Below, one piece after another: positions 9,838 through 17,236 of a DNA stretch of 64,000 nucleotides. Source of the DNA: Pantoea anthophila (lineage in GTDB: Bacteria; Pseudomonadota; Gammaproteobacteria; Enterobacterales; Enterobacteriaceae). The translations under genes were made by a program, and so were the position numbers. The DNA lies in the NCBI RefSeq assembly GCF_006494375.1, contig NZ_VHIZ01000037.1, positions 186,001 through 250,000 of the forward strand, given 5' to 3'. How positions within the stretch are numbered: the stretch's first letter is position 1; each line of letters begins with the position of its first letter. The notes beneath the pieces were generated by a model. That model was not told the DNA's origin. It was given only the letters and a program-made list of their open reading frames with translations, and searched no databases.

Positions 9838-9864
9838 GAGAAAACCTCCGGTTGAAAAATCACA

Positions 9865-9876
9865 GTGAAATTTCAC
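9865..9876. promoter_or_regulatory. 12-bp palindrome, probable operator of the DUF2848-amidase operon
   Basis: GTGAAATTTCAC is a perfect palindrome 28 bp upstream of the DUF2848 start, in the divergent region shared with the FCD/GntR regulator. Its position suits a repressor site for the leftward operon. Confidence 0.5.
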
Positions 9877-9914
9877 AGTAATTTTAAACTAGCGATTTTC
9901 ATGCCAGATTTTTG

Positions 9915-9930
9915 TGTAAGATGTCTTACA
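9915..9930. promoter_or_regulatory. Inverted repeat, probable GntR-family operator
   Basis: TGTAAGA-TG-TCTTACA has 7-bp perfect arms around a 2-bp centre. It lies 22 bp upstream of the regulator start. Short, A/T-flanked inverted repeats of this size are typical of FadR-subfamily operators, so autoregulation is likely. Confidence 0.55.
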
Positions 9931-9951
9931 GGTAAAAAAAGGAACGTGGTG

Positions 9952-10626
9952 ATGAGTGAATCAGTAGCGCAAAATGTGAACCCAGGCAGCGCAGATAAAA
10001 GCCTTTCTCTTAACGAACAAGCCTATCTGGCTTTCAGGCACAAGCTCATAACGTTGCGTTACAAACCTGGCGAATACCTTAATACTGCTCAGGTGATGGA
10101 TGATCTGGCGATAGGCCGTACACCGGTTAATCAGGCGGTTCATCGCCTCGCAACTGAAGGTTTACTGCAAATTATCCCGCGTAAAGGCGTTATGGTGGCG
10201 CCATTATCAATTGATGACGCACTGGAGTTGATTGAAGTACGGCTGGTAAATGAAACGCTCTGTGTTGAGCTTGGCAGCCAGAAGGTAACGGATGCGCAGC
10301 TTGAGCGTCTGCGTCATCTTAATCAGCAAATTGATGAGGCGAGCCAGTTACGCAGCCGCGAACAGATGATGCTGCTGGATCGCGAGTTTCATCAGGTCCT
10401 GGCCGAGATAGCCGGTAATCGTCATCTGGCCGATATCCTTAGCGTGATTCATGCACAGGCGCAGCGCTTCTGGGCCACCACCCTTTCCAACGTGGCGCAT
10501 ATGGATGAAGTGATCGCTGAGCATAATGAAATCATTGCCGCGCTGGAGTCAGGCGATACGCAACGTGCAGCCGAAGCCGCACGTGCGCATATTTTCTCAT
10601 TTAAGCGCGCCCTACTTTCCGCTTAA
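9952..10626 (+). CDS. FadR-subfamily (FCD) GntR transcriptional regulator
   Basis: A 224-residue regulator. The winged helix-turn-helix occupies about residues 18-85 (LNEQAYLAFRHKLITLRY, then LAIGRTPVNQAVHRLATEG). The C-terminal FCD domain has EVRLVNETLCVEL, DREFHQVLAEIAGN and EHNEIIAALESGD, whose Asp and His residues usually bind a metal that sits under the effector. ATG 9952 follows AAGGA at a suitable distance; upstream in-frame starts would run through the operator. It is divergent from DUF2848-amidase-EthD-MHS and probably represses that operon until its substrate or a product binds. Confidence 0.88.
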   Translation: MSESVAQNVNPGSADKSLSLNEQAYLAFRHKLITLRYKPGEYLNTAQVMDDLAIGRTPVNQAVHRLATEGLLQIIPRKGVMVAPLSIDDALELIEVRLVNETLCVELGSQKVTDAQLERLRHLNQQIDEASQLRSREQMMLLDREFHQVLAEIAGNRHLADILSVIHAQAQRFWATTLSNVAHMDEVIAEHNEIIAALESGDTQRAAEAARAHIFSFKRALLSA

Positions 10627-10998
10627 AGACCAGGCCGCGTGCCGTCGCCAGTTCCCTTTTTAACAGCACCTGATTGATTTCAGTTTATGCAAGACCCGGT
10701 TGCTGCGAGCGGCGCGCTAATGATGGCTGGCGGCTGATATCGTTTTCAGGGGATCAGCGGCTTTCGCGAACATGATATGTCCGTTGGGGAGTGTTGCCGG
10801 TTCGCTGTTTAGCCTGGGGCAATCGCGTTGAAGCGGGGGCATATTCGCCTGGTGCCAGAAGCGGACGATGCTTGCGACATGGTATGTTAGTTTACGGAGG
10901 GCTGGTCAAAACGGATCATCCTCCCGCACCACCTGTCTCAATACTGTGGCGGAAGTAATATGTGAAAGTAATTAGCAGGCTACCTTCACCGTACAGAT
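10627..10998. other. Gene-free region with a partial repeat copy
   Basis: This 372-bp gap has no credible coding frame. It contains the 3' half of the palindromic repeat family at 10853-10878 and marks the left edge of the accessory region. It may be decayed sequence, but I recognise no gene fragment in it. Confidence 0.4.
10853..10878 (+). repeat. Palindromic intergenic repeat, partial copy A (3' half)
   Basis: TGCCAGAAGCGGACGATGC followed by TTGCGAC matches the 3' half of the fuller copies at 13346 and 17122 (consensus TGCCAAAAGCGGACATTGC). The 5' half is not visible. Confidence 0.5.
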
Positions 10999-11226
10999 TT
11001 AAACAAATTTCAGGACCATATGAGATCCCTGGGTTTTTTTGACTGCTTCATCAATATAATGCTGGCGAACAGCATCAGTCACAGGTTCACTTTCATAGGG
11101 GGGTTCAAACTGTTTCATGGTGCTTTTTTCAGCCACAAAACCACCCACGACCATTTCACCTTCTGCCCTGATTTTTTTGCCCTCGATATCAAGCATCACA
11201 TATGAACTTGTGCCTGTAATTTTCAT
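10999..11226 (-). CDS. Immunity protein, Imm74-like
   Basis: A 75-residue protein beginning MKITGTSSYVMLDIEGK, with EGEMVVGGFVAEK and FEPPYE. This start and the GGFVA/EPP motifs match what I recall of the Imm74 immunity family, small beta-rich partners of polymorphic toxins. It begins one base after the toxin gene stops, the usual place for a cognate immunity gene, and should neutralise the C-terminal domain of the PAAR effector by direct binding in the cytoplasm. The assignment rests on position plus remembered family motifs; the protein is too short for more. Confidence 0.68.
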   Translation of the reverse strand: MKITGTSSYVMLDIEGKKIRAEGEMVVGGFVAEKSTMKQFEPPYESEPVTDAVRQHYIDEAVKKTQGSHMVLKFV

Positions 11227-11227
11227 A

Positions 11228-12391
11228 TCAGTTATCCCTTACAAAAATGACTTTTTCCGTCTGTGATATCGGATCGATTGTACTGATTTTCGTGACATTA
11301 TCATTGCCCATCAGGCGCGGTAACTCAACGTTTTCCCATATATTACCTTCACGCAGGGACTGCCCCACTACGGCCCTGACTTCTCCAGAGACCTGTTTTG
11401 CATAAGACGCGGAGACATCCTCCCAGGCCTTGATGCTCTGCGGGTTATCGAAATCCCATTCAGGCATTTTAATATTTTTATCTTTGATTGTGGATTCGAG
11501 CGTGACACCGCCCCGGGACTTCGCGATGGCTTCTGCGACGTCAGGACCGCCGACACCTTCAGTACGTCCTGACCAGAAAAAGGCACTGTCCGGATCAGTG
11601 GCCAGTTGGGGTTCTATTTCTTTAAGGTTGATGAGGCTCTTAGGCGTGTTACGCCACGCATTAAAGGCTGCGCCTCCTTTTGCACCTGCAAGGCCGCCTG
11701 CAAACGCACCGCCTAATGAAAGCCACTTCTGACCATCAGAGCCTTCTCCCCATAATTTCCCGCCTATGTAAGCGCCGCCATAACCTCCACCAAGACCTCC
11801 CGCAAAACCCAGCAGGGCTATCGCCGGTCCTGCCAGAACGGTCGTGGCCGCAAGGCCCACGCCCAGCAGTACTCTGTCCACCCAGTCAGGAATTTCAGGA
11901 CTGATTACGTCAGTCTGCTCTTTAATGCCACCAATAATGACGTTAGTAGATCCGCCGCTGATGACCCCACTGCAAGTCAGGCGGTCCCCCATCCTGGCAG
12001 CGGGCAGTCCGTTGATACAGACGCGTGAAGATCCTTCTGCCACCCGCTGTAAAGCCGGGCCATGCTCGTCACAGTCACCTACAGACATATGCGACATCAC
12101 CGCCGGTCTTCCGTTGATGAATACGTTTGATGAACCAGTAACCAGATGGCCGGTTTCGTGGTGGGGTGCCCATGACATACTGCCGAGAACTTCTCCCAGT
12201 CCGCCGCCGCCAGCTGCGCCTGCGACCGTCGCGGCCAGGACTACTGTTCCGACGCCCCCCGTGGCCAGCGTGAACGCCGCACCGGCAATGGCCCCGCCTA
12301 TCAGACCGAGCACCAGCCAGCCTTTAGAGGCGGAGTGTTCTATGCCGTCCCCCACGCGTGCAGCGGAAAAAGCTTCAGCGGCACCACTCAT
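11228..12391 (-). CDS. PAAR-domain type VI effector with ADP-ribosyl-cyclase-like toxin domain
   Basis: A 387-residue specialised effector. Residues 8-20 (SARVGDGIEHS) open the PAAR fold. A glycine-rich transmembrane pair (about 25-72) is inserted, and the PAAR fold continues at 78-160 (HHETGHLVTGSSNVFINGRP, ARMGDRLTC, STNVIIGG). A second hydrophobic segment spans about 172-240. The toxin is about 265-387. In it FWSGRT (W273), VTLESTI (E299), SIKAWEDVS (W323) and WENVELPRL (E356) align in order with the CD38 motifs holding W125, E146, W189 and E226, the residues for NAD cyclisation or hydrolysis. I infer a toxin that depletes NAD in target cells. It overlaps the chaperone gene (ATGA) and is followed by an immunity gene. 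No type VI core genes are in the window. Confidence 0.8.
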   Translation of the reverse strand: MSGAAEAFSAARVGDGIEHSASKGWLVLGLIGGAIAGAAFTLATGGVGTVVLAATVAGAAGGGGLGEVLGSMSWAPHHETGHLVTGSSNVFINGRPAVMSHMSVGDCDEHGPALQRVAEGSSRVCINGLPAARMGDRLTCSGVISGGSTNVIIGGIKEQTDVISPEIPDWVDRVLLGVGLAATTVLAGPAIALLGFAGGLGGGYGGAYIGGKLWGEGSDGQKWLSLGGAFAGGLAGAKGGAAFNAWRNTPKSLINLKEIEPQLATDPDSAFFWSGRTEGVGGPDVAEAIAKSRGGVTLESTIKDKNIKMPEWDFDNPQSIKAWEDVSASYAKQVSGEVRAVVGQSLREGNIWENVELPRLMGNDNVTKISTIDPISQTEKVIFVRDN

Positions 12392-13194
12392 TTTTCATTT
12401 ATCCGCTGGCGGAGGTAAGCCTCAACGACTTCAGTGGTATCAAGGCCGTCAATACCCCGGACAGTTCTGGCCAGAAGCAAACTTGATATCAGTCCAGGTC
12501 TCCTGGTACCTGCCATCTCCCACAGCGCAAAGCGGCCAGCATGCTCGCCATCAGGTATCGGAGACAACATCAGTGGTTCACCGACAGCGTCAAAGAACAG
12601 ATAGTTGCCGTTCCTGGCCCGGCTGAGATCAATCGATGAGTAGAGGTCAGAAATTGAAGGGAACACATTCAGTTCGCGGCTATCACGGTCAAAGCTAAAG
12701 AAGAGTTCCTGGCTGTCGGCGGGGATCTGGCTCCCCCTTGCGGTAGAATCTGGTGCATCGTCCGGAAAGGTAATGCTGTCCGTGATGTTGTCATAGATAC
12801 GGCCATGGTAATCGTCAAACGCATCCGGGCAGGTGCCAATGAAACAGAGCAGCTTTTTTCCCGTATTATTTTCAGATGTCAGTACCACCCTCTGCTTCTG
12901 AAAGATGATTCTTTCGCCAGATTTGAAACTGTAAAACAGTTCCAGGGCCTGCCTGCCATTCAGTTCAGTGAGCCGGGCATGATTGAGTGAGAGATCCTGC
13001 AAAGTCGCCTGCAGTTCGGAAGACAGTCTCTGGGATACTGACTGAAGCGTGTCTTCTGCAGCAGCGGTTGCACGTGAAATCACAAAGGTGAATTCATTGG
13101 CATTCGTATGGCTTAGGGTAAAGAGGTTCATGGTGCGATCGCGAAATACGTCAGGCACCGTAATGTTGCAGTCCTGCAAGGTATATTCAGACAT
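12388..13194 (-). CDS. DcrB/DUF1795 (Eag-type) effector chaperone with C-terminal extension
   Basis: A 268-residue protein. Residues about 1-145 match the DUF1795/DcrB fold of Eag chaperones (ITVPDVFRDRTMNLFTL, FTFVISRATA, LNGRQALELFYSF, FIGTCPDAFDDYH). These proteins shield the N-terminal transmembrane helices of PAAR effectors before loading on the VgrG spike. Residues about 160-268 form an extra region (LFFSFDRDSRELNVFPS, MAGTRRPGLISSLLL) that single-domain Eag proteins lack. The stop overlaps the toxin start (ATGA), so chaperone, effector and immunity protein are one operon. The product should act in the cytoplasm of the attacking cell. Confidence 0.83.
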   Translation of the reverse strand: MSEYTLQDCNITVPDVFRDRTMNLFTLSHTNANEFTFVISRATAAAEDTLQSVSQRLSSELQATLQDLSLNHARLTELNGRQALELFYSFKSGERIIFQKQRVVLTSENNTGKKLLCFIGTCPDAFDDYHGRIYDNITDSITFPDDAPDSTARGSQIPADSQELFFSFDRDSRELNVFPSISDLYSSIDLSRARNGNYLFFDAVGEPLMLSPIPDGEHAGRFALWEMAGTRRPGLISSLLLARTVRGIDGLDTTEVVEAYLRQRINEK

Positions 13195-13524
13195 GTAAAG
13201 CTTCTCCGGTCCGTGAGTCCGGACCAGAATATCAACGTTTATTAAATGATCCCCAGGTAATACTGATTTAAGTTTGATCTAATTCAAAGGTGTTCTTTAC
13301 ACCTTCTGACCTGCTACCTGATAATTCACACAGAAGGCTGTTATCAATGTCCGCTTTTCGCTCTTAGTGGACATTGGCCTGCACAACGTCCTCTTTGTGC
13401 CATAAGCGGAAGTTGCTACCTGATGCTATGTATATCTAAAGAAATATATGGTGACCATGTTTATGTTATCGGCTAGTCGTCCGATATATAAGCTAAAGAT
13501 GCGAAGTGCGATAAAGGATGATGC
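13195..13524. other. Intergenic region between the effector operon and the DUF2625 gene
   Basis: This 330-bp region carries the divergent promoters and the first full repeat copy (13346-13420). The DUF2625 start is preceded by AAAGGATGATGC, a serviceable ribosome binding site. No other gene is visible. Confidence 0.4.
13346..13420 (+). repeat. Palindromic intergenic repeat, copy B (full length)
   Basis: Starts AATGTCCGCTTTTCGCTC, continues with TAGTGGACATT, and ends with TGCCATAAGCGGAAGTTGC. The outer arms (TGTCCGCTT and AAGCGGA) are complementary, and an inner CCGC/GTGG pairing is also possible. The element is about 75 bp. Confidence 0.65.
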
Positions 13525-14199
13525 ATGAGGGAACTGACTGAATTAATTGATCAGCAAAGCTCTGGCTGGCTTATGGTGCAGCAATGGTTGAAAGAAGCGA
13601 GCAATCACTATGAAGTGCTTCCCTGTAATCCGACTCTCGCAAGATCTGCGTTACATCAGCTTCAGGTAACAACGCTCTCCCCGCTTGGCGCTGTGGTTTA
13701 CGAAACGGGAGGCATCCTGATTGATAATGGCTGGTTGCGGGTTTTAGGCTCCGGTCATCCCAGGCTGTCGCGAGCTCCTGCTTCCTGGACGCGATCGGTA
13801 ACAACAGGCCAGACATTACAGGCGCTCTTAGTTGCTGATGATGTATCGGGGGGCTTTTTTGCACTTAACGGTGGTGAATTCGGTGAAGATCGAGGCGGTG
13901 TATATTATCTCGCACCGGACTCTCTGGAATGGGAAAGCCTTGATATCAACTATTCAGGTTTTCTGCTCTGGGTTCTCTGTGGCAATTTGGATCGATTCTA
14001 TCAAAGCGTACGCTGGACAGGCTGGCGTGAAGAAACATCTGAAATAAAGGGGGACGCGGTTTACTCCTTTTATCCTTTCCTATGGACCGAGCCACAATTG
14101 CCTGTAGAGCAGCGTTCACGAGCTGTTGTGTCTGTTGAGGAGCACTGGTCATTTTGCATGAATTTACAACATCAATTAAACAATATGCGCAGCGACTGA
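13525..14199 (+). CDS. DUF2625 family protein
   Basis: A 224-residue protein that matches the DUF2625 pattern throughout: a start with ELTELIDQQSSGWLMVQQW, then TLSPLGAVVYETGGILIDNG, WLRVLGSGHPRLSR, GGFFALNGGEFGEDRGGVYY and FYPFLW near the end. It is predicted to be soluble and cytoplasmic. DUF2625 has no assigned biochemical role that I know of. The gene stands alone between two copies of the palindromic repeat, divergent from the effector operon. Confidence 0.8.
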   Translation: MRELTELIDQQSSGWLMVQQWLKEASNHYEVLPCNPTLARSALHQLQVTTLSPLGAVVYETGGILIDNGWLRVLGSGHPRLSRAPASWTRSVTTGQTLQALLVADDVSGGFFALNGGEFGEDRGGVYYLAPDSLEWESLDINYSGFLLWVLCGNLDRFYQSVRWTGWREETSEIKGDAVYSFYPFLWTEPQLPVEQRSRAVVSVEEHWSFCMNLQHQLNNMRSD

Positions 14200-14264
14200 C
14201 CTCCTTCGTGTAGATTAAGACACCAGGATATAAGTAATACTCTGAACATTTTAAGAGCAATAGC

Positions 14265-14332
14265 TAACCTCCGCTTCTCGCTCATAGCAGACATGCCGGT
14301 CCAATGGCTGCTGCCTGCCAAAAGCGGAGCTC
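14265..14332 (+). repeat. Palindromic intergenic repeat, copy C
   Basis: Begins TAACCTCCGCTTCTCGCTCA, continues with AGCAGACATG, and ends with TGCCAAAAGCGGAGCTC. Both halves are present; the 5' arm is slightly degraded relative to copies B and D. Confidence 0.6.
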
Positions 14333-14348
14333 TATAAGAGCTGTAAGG

Positions 14349-14474
14349 TCAACGACCACGATGCTTCTCTAATCGAATAAAAGCGCCATCAAATGTTGTC
14401 TTATTACCCCAGCCGAGTTGCATGTAGGATTTGGCCGCACGGCTGTTTTTATCTGTTTCCAGCCAGGCAAATAC
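14349..14474 (-). pseudogene. Remnant of a GNAT acetyltransferase (C-terminal end)
   Basis: On the minus strand the frame from 14474 to a TGA at 14349-14351 encodes VFAWLETDKNSRAAKSYMQL, then GWGNKTTFDGAFIRLEKHRGR. N-S-R-A-x-x-x-Y-x-x-L-G-W is the typical end of a GNAT N-acetyltransferase. Nothing upstream continues it: the frame starts directly after the TAA of the GlxA-type regulator. The 5' part was apparently lost when the regulator block joined here. It is only about 41 codons, so it is not expected to be functional. Confidence 0.65.
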
Positions 14475-15404
14475 TTACCCTTTAAAAGCCTGAGGGGTTT
14501 TATTATAATATTTAACAAAAGCTCTCCTCATTCTTGATGAATTGCCAAAACCGCAGTGCTTTGCTACTTTCTCGACAGAAAGGCCTGAGTTTTCCAGCAT
14601 AGCTTTTGCTGAATCTAACCGAATTCTTTCAACTAATTTCGCAATTGTTGTGTCTGTTTCTTTAATAAAAAGCCTGCTGAGCTGTCTTGGGCTAAGACAT
14701 GCTATTTCAGCAAGAATTTCGATTCGTAAATCCTGATTTAAATGCGCATGAATATAATTTAAAACTTTTTTAATTTTCGACGACTCAGCTTCTAAATGTA
14801 AAAGAGGGGAAAATTGCGTTTGTCCCCCTGTGCGCCGTTGTGCTACAACAAGTTCCTGAGCTACCTGTAATGACACAGCAAAGCCAAGTTGATCTTCAAT
14901 TATTGCAAGTGCGAGATCGATACCGCTGGATATTCCAGCTGATGTCCAGACACTTCCATCTTTTACAAATAAGTCATCAGTATTTAGCGTAACCTCAGGA
15001 TATAATTTTTTAAAAGCATTCTTGTGTTTCCAATGTGTAGTGACTTTTTTACCATTCAGCAATCCTAGCTCAGCGAGAACAAAGGCCCCCGTGCAGATAC
15101 TGCCATATTGTTTACTGTTCAGGCATGCAGTTCTGAGTGCCGTACCTTCACGGCTGTCTTTCAGAATACTTCTACTACCCTTTCCTCCAACAATCAAAAG
15201 TAAATCGAATTTTTCAGCTGGATCAAGCCTTTGAGATTCAACAGAAAATCCTGCTGTGCAATTAATCATACCTCCCTTGTGAGAACATACTTGTAGCTTA
15301 TAAAAAACAGGATGGCCTGTGAATTTTACCATCTGAAAAGCAGCTAAAGGCCCACTTAGATCAAGCAGTTGAAAATCATCAAATATGTAAAAGCCAATGT
15401 TCAT
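14475..15404 (-). CDS. GlxA-type AraC-family regulator (DJ-1/PfpI domain + HTH)
   Basis: A 309-residue regulator. The N-terminal DJ-1/PfpI-like domain (about 1-175) begins MNIGFYIFDDFQLLDLSGPL and has IVGGKGS and SICTGAFVLAE, where the usual nucleophile-elbow Cys is kept. The C-terminal AraC helix-turn-helix pair is at about 220-309 (EIACLSPRQLSRLFIKE, VAKHCGFGNSSRMRRAF). ATG 15404 has AAGGA upstream and begins the conserved domain; a longer in-frame start at 15473 would cut into the divergent promoter. It faces the isonitrile-hydratase-like gene and probably controls it. The gene is clearly A+T-richer than the genome background, suggesting transfer. Confidence 0.88.
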   Translation of the reverse strand: MNIGFYIFDDFQLLDLSGPLAAFQMVKFTGHPVFYKLQVCSHKGGMINCTAGFSVESQRLDPAEKFDLLLIVGGKGSRSILKDSREGTALRTACLNSKQYGSICTGAFVLAELGLLNGKKVTTHWKHKNAFKKLYPEVTLNTDDLFVKDGSVWTSAGISSGIDLALAIIEDQLGFAVSLQVAQELVVAQRRTGGQTQFSPLLHLEAESSKIKKVLNYIHAHLNQDLRIEILAEIACLSPRQLSRLFIKETDTTIAKLVERIRLDSAKAMLENSGLSVEKVAKHCGFGNSSRMRRAFVKYYNKTPQAFKG

Positions 15405-15493
15405 GATGTCCTTTTTTGAATGATTAATGTCATTTTTGCCAACATTGTAGATGGTAAGCTGATTTCTGACCATTTCAATTTAAGGAAAATCCC

Positions 15494-16192
15494 ATGACTA
15501 ACCGCTTCAGAGTTTTGATGCCAATTTATAACGGCGTAACGCAGCTTGATTTTACTGGTCCCTACCAGTTCTTCGCCCGTACGCCTCAGTTTGAAACGAT
15601 CCTTGCGTCTGTAGGCGGTGAGGATATTCATGCGGATGGAATGCATTTCACGGGGCTTAGCGATCTCTTGCTTGAGAAAGAATGTGACGTACTGTGTGTG
15701 CCTGGGGGCAGTGGATGTACAAATGCTATTGAGAACGAGAGGTTTATGAAATCTATAGTAGCGCTGGCTCACACTGCCTCATACATAACTTCTGTTTGTT
15801 CTGGCTCATTAATACTCGGCGCTGCTGGTTTACTCATAGGTAAAAAGGCTGCCTGCCATTGGGCATGGCGCAACCAGCTTAACCTGTTTGGCGCAATTCC
15901 GGATGAAGGGCGTGTGGTCAAAGATGGAAATATCATTACAGGTGGAGGAGTAACAGCGGGTATTGACTTTTCTCTGGCTTTAATTGGTGAGCTCTGCGGT
16001 GATGATGTAGCGATGCGAGTCCAGTTAGGGCTGGAATATGCTCCACAACCTCCTTATGACGCTGGGCGTCCTGAGACTGCTCCAGCCTGGATAGCTGCGG
16101 AAATGAAAGCATCTGCCATAGAACGCGTGTATGAGCGGATGCATATTCTGGAAAAGGCAGCGAAAAATATTCCTAATCTTTTACAGGGCTGA
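15494..16192 (+). CDS. DJ-1/PfpI family protein, isonitrile hydratase-like
   Basis: A 232-residue DJ-1/PfpI protein. LDFTGPYQFFARTP, VPGGSG, SVCSGSLILGAAGLL with C102 at the nucleophile elbow, KKAACHWAW and VTAGIDFSLALI resemble Pseudomonas isonitrile hydratase, which converts isonitriles to N-substituted formamides. The catalytic Cys is intact. Other DJ-1 proteins of this shape are glyoxalases or of unknown activity, so the substrate is inferred. It diverges from the GlxA-type regulator and is followed after 27 bp by an HD-domain gene, probably in one transcript. Confidence 0.78.
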   Translation: MTNRFRVLMPIYNGVTQLDFTGPYQFFARTPQFETILASVGGEDIHADGMHFTGLSDLLLEKECDVLCVPGGSGCTNAIENERFMKSIVALAHTASYITSVCSGSLILGAAGLLIGKKAACHWAWRNQLNLFGAIPDEGRVVKDGNIITGGGVTAGIDFSLALIGELCGDDVAMRVQLGLEYAPQPPYDAGRPETAPAWIAAEMKASAIERVYERMHILEKAAKNIPNLLQG

Positions 16193-16219
16193 TTGCCTAA
16201 AAAATTATAAAGGTGAAAT

Positions 16220-16969
16220 ATGAACAGAAGAGATTTTATTTCTTCATATTGCTGTGTTCTATGCGCTTCTGCACCTGTCTTTAAAGCCATTGGTAAGAGT
16301 TCACCCACTCTGCCTATGTCAAAAATTAATGGAAAGCTACCTGCTACACTGGCTGGAATAACTATACCGCATACGCGTTTCGCTGATGGAGCAACCGAAC
16401 TTGTGGCATCCTGCTCAACAGCTCCACTTTTTAACCATGTCGTAAGAACTTATTTGTTTGGTGCTTCTATTGGAAAAAAACTTGGCAAAATTTTCGATGA
16501 GGAAATGCTTTATTTGGGTTGTATAATGCATGATCTGGGCCTCACGGAAAGATTTATTAAAGATGCCAGGTTTGAATTAGATGGAGCCGATGCAGCACGA
16601 CAATACCTGGTTGATAATAATTTCTCTGAAGAAAAAGCAGATGTTATATGGGATGCGATATCTTTACACGCGACTATGGAGTTGCCAGAACGAAAACGAC
16701 CAGAAATTGCGCTTGTTCACTTAGGCGCATTTATGGATGGTGGGATGAATGCAAATATGTTCCCAATGAGCTTTTTTGAAGAAATATTTGAGCGATTTCC
16801 ACAAAATGGGAATAAAGCTCATTTTATGGAGCTGGTTGCCAACGTTTTGAGAAAAAAGCCACACACAGCCTATCTTTCATTCGAAAAAGACATCGGAATA
16901 AAAATGGTGCAGGGATTTCCTGCAATAAATTATTGCGATATAAAGCCAAAGTATCCTTTTAACAGATAA
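16220..16969 (+). CDS. HD-domain protein, cyanamide hydratase-like, with Tat-like leader
   Basis: A 249-residue protein. The first 25 residues (MNRRDFISSYCCVLCASAPV) carry a twin-arginine RRDF motif and a hydrophobic stretch, suggesting Tat export. The body is an HD-fold metal hydrolase: NHVVRTYLFG (H73), CIMHDLGLTE (H104-D105), ISLHATME (H150) and GAFMDGG (D173). This order matches the cyanamide-hydratase-like HD group, which hydrates cyanamide to urea in fungi. Many bacterial members have unproven activity. It follows the isonitrile-hydratase-like gene by 27 bp with AAAGGTGAA as ribosome binding site. Two C-N triple-bond-type hydratases together suggest nitrile, isonitrile or cyanamide handling. 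The gene is markedly A+T-rich. Confidence 0.72.
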   Translation: MNRRDFISSYCCVLCASAPVFKAIGKSSPTLPMSKINGKLPATLAGITIPHTRFADGATELVASCSTAPLFNHVVRTYLFGASIGKKLGKIFDEEMLYLGCIMHDLGLTERFIKDARFELDGADAARQYLVDNNFSEEKADVIWDAISLHATMELPERKRPEIALVHLGAFMDGGMNANMFPMSFFEEIFERFPQNGNKAHFMELVANVLRKKPHTAYLSFEKDIGIKMVQGFPAINYCDIKPKYPFNR

Positions 16970-17121
16970 AAATCTTTCCTGTTAAATCATAGCGCCTGGG
17001 ACAGATTTTACTTACTCCCTTATGCAAGGGAGTACATATAACACTTTTGACCAGGAGCGCTGACTTTAGACGCTGATCTGTTGGCTTTTTATCCTATGCA
17101 GCTTTGTGTGATAACAATCGT

Positions 17122-17195
17122 CATTGTCCGTTTTTCGCTCAGAGCGGAACTTTAGCGCCCAGCGTCCGCTTCGTGCCAAAGGCGGACATTGCGAT
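17122..17195 (+). repeat. Palindromic intergenic repeat, copy D (full length)
   Basis: Begins CATTGTCCGTTTTTCGCTCA, continues with GAGCGGAAC and AGCGTCCGCTT, and ends with TGCCAAAGGCGGACATTGC. The outer arms TGTCCG and CGGACA pair perfectly. It is the best-preserved copy, with four alternating arms that can form two nested hairpins. Confidence 0.68.
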
Positions 17196-17236
17196 AGCAC
17201 TGGTAATGAAGAACTTATAATACAGAACGACATAAG

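Noticed and set aside
10627..10852. Possible gene fragment left of the effector operon
   Set aside because: All frames are short and interrupted, and none resembles a family I recognise.
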